Below are positions 12,981 to 16,486 of a stretch of DNA of 16,486 bases, piece by piece. The stretch is taken from assembly GCA_048173955.1 (NCBI GenBank), contig DBEYOB010000138.1:1-16486 (forward strand), given 5' to 3'. The DNA comes from CAZUFB01 sp048173955. GTDB lineage: Bacteria > Actinomycetota > Coriobacteriia > Coriobacteriales > UMGS124. Made by a program: the position numbers and the translations under genes. The notes beneath the pieces are model-generated. The model was not told where the DNA came from and made no database searches. It saw nothing but the letters and a program-made list of their open reading frames with translations. The number at the start of each line of letters is the position of its first letter. The first letter of the stretch is position 1.

Positions 12981-13888
12981 CAATTCTGTTCGCGGGCCAG
13001 GGCGCCCAGCACGAGGGCATGGGCCGCGAGCTCGCGGCGGCCGAGCCCGCGGCCCGCGCGGTGTTCGACGCGTGCGACCGCGTGCGCCCCGGAACCTCGG
13101 CGCAGTGCTTCGGGGGCACCCTCGAGGAGCTCTCGAAGACCGAGAACACCCAGCCCTGCATGTGGGCGGTCGACCTCGCCTGCGCCCGCGCCCTCGCGGC
13201 GCGCGGCGTGCAGGCCGCCTGCGTCGCCGGCTTCTCGCTCGGCGAGCTCGCGGCGCTGGCCTTCGCGGGCGTCATGTCCGACGAGGACGCCTTCAGGGTG
13301 GTTTGCCGCCGCAGCGAGCTCATGCAGGCCGCCTGCGCCGAGAACCCCGGCGGCATGGTCGCCGTGCTCAAGCTCGAGCCCGCGCGCGTCGAGGAGCTCG
13401 CCGAGGCGGCCGGCGCCTGGCCGGTGAACTACAACTCGCCCGCCCAGACGGTGTGCGCCGGCACGACCGAGGCGGTCGAGAGGCTCGCGGGCCTCGTGAA
13501 GGAGGCGGGAGGGCGCGCGATGCCGCTCAAGGTGTCGGGCGCGTTCCACAGCCCCCTCATGGCGGGCGCGAGCGCGGGTCTCGCCGAGGTCCTGGGGCAG
13601 GTCCCCTTCGCCGCGGCGAGCGTCCCGGTGTGGGCCAACGCCACCGCCCTCCCCTACCCCGCCGACGCCGACGGGGCGCGGGAGCTCCTGGCACGCCAGG
13701 TCTCCCACCCGGTGCGCTGGTGCCAGACCCTGCAGGCCATGGCCGAACAGGGCGTCGACACCTTCGTCGAGGTGGGGCCGGGCAAGGTCCTGACCGGCCT
13801 GGTGAAGCGCACGCTGCCCGAGGCGCGCGCGCTTTCGTGCGAGACCCCCGACGACCTCGCCGCAGTCTGCGAGGCGCTCGGGCTGTAG
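12968..13888 (+). CDS. fabD: Malonyl-CoA:ACP transacylase
   Basis: This gene encodes a 306-residue transacylase that moves malonyl from CoA to AcpP. The nucleophile is Ser90 in AGFSLGE (Phe where E. coli has His, as in many clostridial proteins). Other key residues are Arg115 in CRRSELMQ, which should bind the malonyl carboxylate, and His194 in GAFHSPLM. The QGAQ oxyanion motif is at 11-14 and the late VGPGKVLTGLVKR block is present. The start at 12968 lies inside the end of fabK (13-nt overlap) with an AGGGGG ribosome site; longer frames through fabK are artefacts. The next gene follows after 158 nt holding two large hairpins. Confidence 0.95.
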   Translation: MAGVAILFAGQGAQHEGMGRELAAAEPAARAVFDACDRVRPGTSAQCFGGTLEELSKTENTQPCMWAVDLACARALAARGVQAACVAGFSLGELAALAFAGVMSDEDAFRVVCRRSELMQAACAENPGGMVAVLKLEPARVEELAEAAGAWPVNYNSPAQTVCAGTTEAVERLAGLVKEAGGRAMPLKVSGAFHSPLMAGASAGLAEVLGQVPFAAASVPVWANATALPYPADADGARELLARQVSHPVRWCQTLQAMAEQGVDTFVEVGPGKVLTGLVKRTLPEARALSCETPDDLAAVCEALGL

Positions 13889-13906
13889 CCGCTTTTTTGC
13901 TCCAAG

Positions 13907-13934
13907 CGGGTCCCGGCCGCGCGGCCGGGACCCG
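13907..13934 (+). other. Perfect 28-nt palindrome after fabD
   Basis: The whole 28 nt is self-complementary (arms CGGGTCCCGGCCGC and its complement). It starts 18 nt after the fabD stop. A run of six T precedes the palindrome (13893-13898) instead of following it, so it is not a plus-strand intrinsic terminator. Read on the minus strand it would be a hairpin with a downstream T-poor A-run. It is probably an mRNA processing or stability element. Confidence 0.7.
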
Positions 13935-13938
13935 TCCG

Positions 13939-13986
13939 CTGCGCTTTGGCCGGCCGACGCACGCGCGCCGTCCGGCCAAAGCGCAG
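13939..13986 (+). other. Second large hairpin before fabG
   Basis: A perfect 15-bp stem, 13939-13953 with 13972-13986 (CTGCGCTTTGGCCGG and complement), encloses an 18-nt loop that can pair further. It lies 4 nt after the 28-nt palindrome. Together they fill most of the fabD-fabG gap. No U-tract follows. Confidence 0.75.
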
Positions 13987-14046
13987 ACGCGCGGGCGCAC
14001 CGGCGCCGGGCGCCGACGAGCACGAGGAAAGTGAGGAGAGACACCC

Positions 14047-14808
14047 GTGAGCGAGACCACCGAAACCCAGCAGAGGCGCGTCGCCGTCGTGACGGGCGGC
14101 TCGCGCGGCATCGGCCGCGCCATCGCATGCCGCCTCGCCGCCGACGGCTGCGACGTCGCCGTGGTGTACGCCGGAAACGAGGAGGCCGCCGCGCAGACCG
14201 TCGCCGCGATCGAGGAGGCGGGCGGATGCGCCCGCGCCTGGAAGTGCGACGTGGCGAGCGCCGAGGAGACGGCCGCCGTCTGCAAGGAGATCGTCGAGGC
14301 CATGGGGCCCGTGAGCGTGCTGGTGAACAACGCCGGCATCGTGCGCGACAAGCTCCTAGGCCGCATGGGCGAGGAGGACTTCGACCGCGTCGTCGACGTG
14401 AACCTCAAGGGCGCCTTCAACATGGTCAAGGCCCTCTACCGCAACTGGCTCAAGAGCAAAGGCGACGCGCGGATCGTGAACATCTCCTCGGTCGTCGGCC
14501 TCATGGGCAACGCCGGCCAGGTCAACTACGCCGCGAGCAAGGCGGGCCTCATCGGCCTCACCAAGAGCGTCGCCCGCGAGCTCGCCCCGCGCGGCGTGAC
14601 CTGCAACGCGGTCGCCCCCGGGTTCATCGTGACCGAGATGACCGACGCCCTGTCCGACGAGGTGCGCAAGCAGTACGACGCGAGCATCCCGCTCGGACGC
14701 ATGGGCTCGGCCGACGACGTCGCCGCCGTCGTCTCGTTTTTGGCGAGCCCGGCAGCCGGCTACGTCACCGGCGAGGTCGTCCGCGTCGACGGCGGCCTGC
14801 GCATGTAG
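14047..14808 (+). CDS. fabG: 3-oxoacyl-ACP reductase
   Basis: This gene encodes a 253-residue short-chain dehydrogenase that reduces 3-oxoacyl-ACP with NADPH. The cofactor loop is TGGSRGIGR (16-24); NNAG (94-97), Asn119 (VNLKG), Ser148 (ISSVVG), Tyr161 and Lys165 (YAASK) make the catalytic set; the C-terminus is GEVVRVDGGLRM. The start is a GTG at 14047 with GAGGAGA 7 nt upstream, the only non-ATG start among the genes called here. The extra N-terminal eight or nine residues (SETTETQQ) are polar. The position after fabD and before fabF matches the streptococcal order. Confidence 0.95.
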   Translation: MSETTETQQRRVAVVTGGSRGIGRAIACRLAADGCDVAVVYAGNEEAAAQTVAAIEEAGGCARAWKCDVASAEETAAVCKEIVEAMGPVSVLVNNAGIVRDKLLGRMGEEDFDRVVDVNLKGAFNMVKALYRNWLKSKGDARIVNISSVVGLMGNAGQVNYAASKAGLIGLTKSVARELAPRGVTCNAVAPGFIVTEMTDALSDEVRKQYDASIPLGRMGSADDVAAVVSFLASPAAGYVTGEVVRVDGGLRM

Positions 14809-14836
14809 GCACCGCCGGGCCTTGCACCGCCGACGG

Positions 14837-14919
14837 CCGGCCCGCCCCGCAGGCGAGGCGGCCGGATCGGCACGGCCGGCACGTTTTGTCCTTGCACGCC
14901 CGGGCAGCCGAGCCGGGCG
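14837..14919 (+). other. Hairpin cluster between fabG and fabF
   Basis: Three stems can form: 14837-14846 with 14857-14865 (one bulge), GCCGG 14861-14865 with CCGGC 14876-14880 followed by ACGTTTT, and CGCCCGG 14897-14903 with CCGGGCG 14913-14919. The middle one, followed by a short T-run, looks like a leaky terminator/attenuator. The first two share bases and are mutually exclusive. Confidence 0.5.
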
Positions 14920-14940
14920 CAGCGCGTAAGAAGGAGCAGC

Positions 14941-16242
14941 ATGGAACGCAGAGTGGTCATCACCGGCCTGGGCGCCGTGACGCCCGTGGGCCTCACCGCC
15001 CCCGACACGTGGGCCGCGCTCAAGGCGGGCACCTGCGGGGTGGGCCCCATCACGCAGTTCGACACCGAAGGCTACAAGGTCACCGTGGCGGCCGAGGTCA
15101 AGGGCTTCGACCCGGTCGAGCGGGGCCTCTCCAAGCAGGAGGCCAAGCGCAACGACCTCGCCACGCAGTACGTGCTGGTCGCCTCCGACGAGGCAGTCGC
15201 CGACGCCGGGCTGGTCATCGAGGGCTCGCAGGCGGCGACCGAGGCGCCCGAGGGCGAGGAGCCCCCGGCGGCCAACATCGCCGCGGAGCGCGTCGGCACC
15301 TACGTGGGGTCGGGCATCGGCGGTTTCCACACCAACGTCGAGCAGATCATCACGTGCCACGAGAAGGGGCCGCGCAAGGTCTCCCCGTTCATGATCCCCA
15401 TGATAATCGCCAACATGCCCTGCGGCGCCGTGTCGATCCGCCACAACGCCCAGGGCCCGAGCCTGCCCATCGTGACGGCCTGCGCCACGAGCGCCCACGA
15501 GGTCGGCGAGGCCTTCCGCGCCGTCAAGGCCGGCCACTGCGACGCCGCGATCGTCGGCGGCACCGAGGCGGCCATCGTCGAGAGCGCCGTGGCCGGCTTC
15601 ACGAGCTGCATGGCGCTCACCAAGAACCCCGACCCCGCCACCGCCTGCCGCCCGTTCGACCTGAACCGCGACGGGTTCGTGATGGGCGAGGGCGCCGTGG
15701 TGCTCATCCTCGAGGAGCTCGAGCACGCCCGCGCCCGCGGGGCGAAGATCTACGCCGAGGTCGTGGGCTACGGCAACACCGCCGACGCCTACCACATCAC
15801 GAGCCCCGACCCCACCGGCTCGGGCATCCGCCGCTGCATCGAGCAGGCCGTCGCCGAGGGCGGCGTGAAGCCCGAGGAGGGGCTCTACATCAACGCGCAC
15901 GGCACCTCGACCAAGCTCAACGACGCCTGCGAGACCGCCGGGTTCAAGATGGCGCTCGGCGAAGAGGCCGCCCGCGCGGCGCACATCAGCTCGACGAAGA
16001 GCATGACCGGGCACATGCTCGGCGCGACCGGCGCGATGGAGGCCATGGCGTGCGCCCTGGCGCTCAAGGAGGGCATGATTCCGCCGACCATCGGCCTGGC
16101 GACCCCCGACCCCGAGTGCGACCTCGACTACACCCCGGGCACCTGCGCCGTAGCGGCCGACGTCCGCTGGGCGCTCTCGACCAACCTGGGCTTCGGCGGC
16201 CACAACGCCGCCCTCGCCTTCAAGAAGTACGAGGAGGAGTAG
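14941..16242 (+). CDS. fabF: 3-oxoacyl-ACP synthase II (KAS II)
   Basis: This gene encodes a 433-residue elongating condensing enzyme. The Cys-His-His triad is Cys181 in TACATSAHE, His320 in INAHGTSTKLND and His358 in KSMTGHMLGATG, with Lys353 also conserved. The N-terminal RRVVITGLGAVTPVG is typical. It is about 20 residues longer than common FabF proteins. Much of the excess lies in an Ala/Glu-rich insert near residues 93-117, before the GSGIGG block, on what should be a surface loop. The start has AAGGAG 4 nt upstream. The accB gene begins 2 nt after its stop, so the two are coupled. Confidence 0.95.
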   Translation: MERRVVITGLGAVTPVGLTAPDTWAALKAGTCGVGPITQFDTEGYKVTVAAEVKGFDPVERGLSKQEAKRNDLATQYVLVASDEAVADAGLVIEGSQAATEAPEGEEPPAANIAAERVGTYVGSGIGGFHTNVEQIITCHEKGPRKVSPFMIPMIIANMPCGAVSIRHNAQGPSLPIVTACATSAHEVGEAFRAVKAGHCDAAIVGGTEAAIVESAVAGFTSCMALTKNPDPATACRPFDLNRDGFVMGEGAVVLILEELEHARARGAKIYAEVVGYGNTADAYHITSPDPTGSGIRRCIEQAVAEGGVKPEEGLYINAHGTSTKLNDACETAGFKMALGEEAARAAHISSTKSMTGHMLGATGAMEAMACALALKEGMIPPTIGLATPDPECDLDYTPGTCAVAADVRWALSTNLGFGGHNAALAFKKYEEE

Positions 16243-16244
16243 GC

Positions 16245-16486
16245 ATGGACCTCGAAACCCTGCGCGGCATCGCCGAGCTCATGGAGCAGCACGGCCTCAC
16301 CCGCATCAAGCTCGACGAGAAGGACCTGAAGCTCGACATCGCCCGCGAGCCCATGCAGTCGGCCGGCAACGTCGGCTGGGAGGCGGGCCTCGCCGGAGCG
16401 CTCGCCGCAAGCATGGCCAACCTGCCCGCCAACACGGGCGTCGTCCCTCTGGCGGCCGCAGCATGCGCAGACGCCCCCGCCCCGGC
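16245..16486 (+). CDS. accB: Biotin carboxyl carrier protein of acetyl-CoA carboxylase (partial)
   Basis: Only the first 80 codons are present; the gene runs off the window. The N-terminal MDLETLRGIAELMEQHGLTRIKL followed by a charged strand (DEKDLKLDIARE) matches the AccB N-terminal domain, which assembles with biotin carboxylase. Residues from about 37 on are Ala/Pro-rich, as in the flexible linker before the biotinyl domain, which is not in view. The start 2 nt after fabF has GAGGAG in the last fabF codons. Its place after fabF is the same as in Firmicutes operons, where fabZ, accC, accD and accA follow. Confidence 0.85.
   Translation, partial: MDLETLRGIAELMEQHGLTRIKLDEKDLKLDIAREPMQSAGNVGWEAGLAGALAASMANLPANTGVVPLAAAACADAPAP

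Noticed and set aside
13229..13250. FabD active-site motif GFSLGE instead of GHSLGE as a possible defect
   Set aside because: Firmicutes FabD proteins commonly have Leu or Phe at this position, and the serine, arginine and histidine are all present.

Overview
This window is high-GC DNA with tightly packed, strongly GC3-biased genes. It suggests an actinobacterium of the Coriobacteriia (Collinsella/Olsenella-like). I infer this from three things: the base composition, a Firmicutes-style fatty-acid operon that uses FabK, and a fermentative gene set (aspartase, peptidase T, bacterial ferredoxin). The assignment rests on pattern recognition, not on a search.

Layout. Positions 1-901 hold a minus-strand MazE/MazF-type toxin-antitoxin pair flanked by two copies of a 26-nt direct repeat. 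Next (882-1334, minus) is a small protein with two membrane segments and two [4Fe-4S] motifs. From 1529 to 5394 (plus) lies a two-component/ABC module: an OmpR-family response regulator, an ABC ATPase, a six-segment permease and a sensor kinase with almost no extracytoplasmic domain. This arrangement is typical of antimicrobial-peptide sensing and immunity (BcrAB/LanFEG-like). At 5395-6045 is a 5'-truncated, frameshifted remnant of an AlbA_2/RecG-C-terminal-like (HATPase_c_4) regulator; the frameshift is a clean 13-bp tandem duplication. Aspartase (aspA) and peptidase T (pepT) follow on the minus strand. They are separated by 534 nt that carry two inverted copies of a roughly 53-nt repeat.

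From about 9949 to the window end is a type II fatty-acid synthesis operon: marR/fabT-like regulator, fabH, acpP, fabK, fabD, fabG, fabF and the start of accB. The gene order matches the streptococcal/clostridial fab clusters. FabD loads malonyl onto AcpP, FabH starts the chain, FabF elongates it, and FabG and FabK carry out the two reductions. The dehydratase (fabZ) and the other acetyl-CoA carboxylase subunits are not in the window and would be expected just downstream. The MarR-type regulator probably controls the operon through a TTAG-N5-CTAA site in the promoter region.

A recurring feature is strong GC-rich hairpins without U-tracts between co-directional genes (permease/kinase, fabH/acpP, fabD/fabG, fabG/fabF), plus a perfect 15-bp inverted repeat inside fabH itself. 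I found no convincing new defence system or biosynthetic system. The most notable observations are the repeat structures and the frameshifting duplication.
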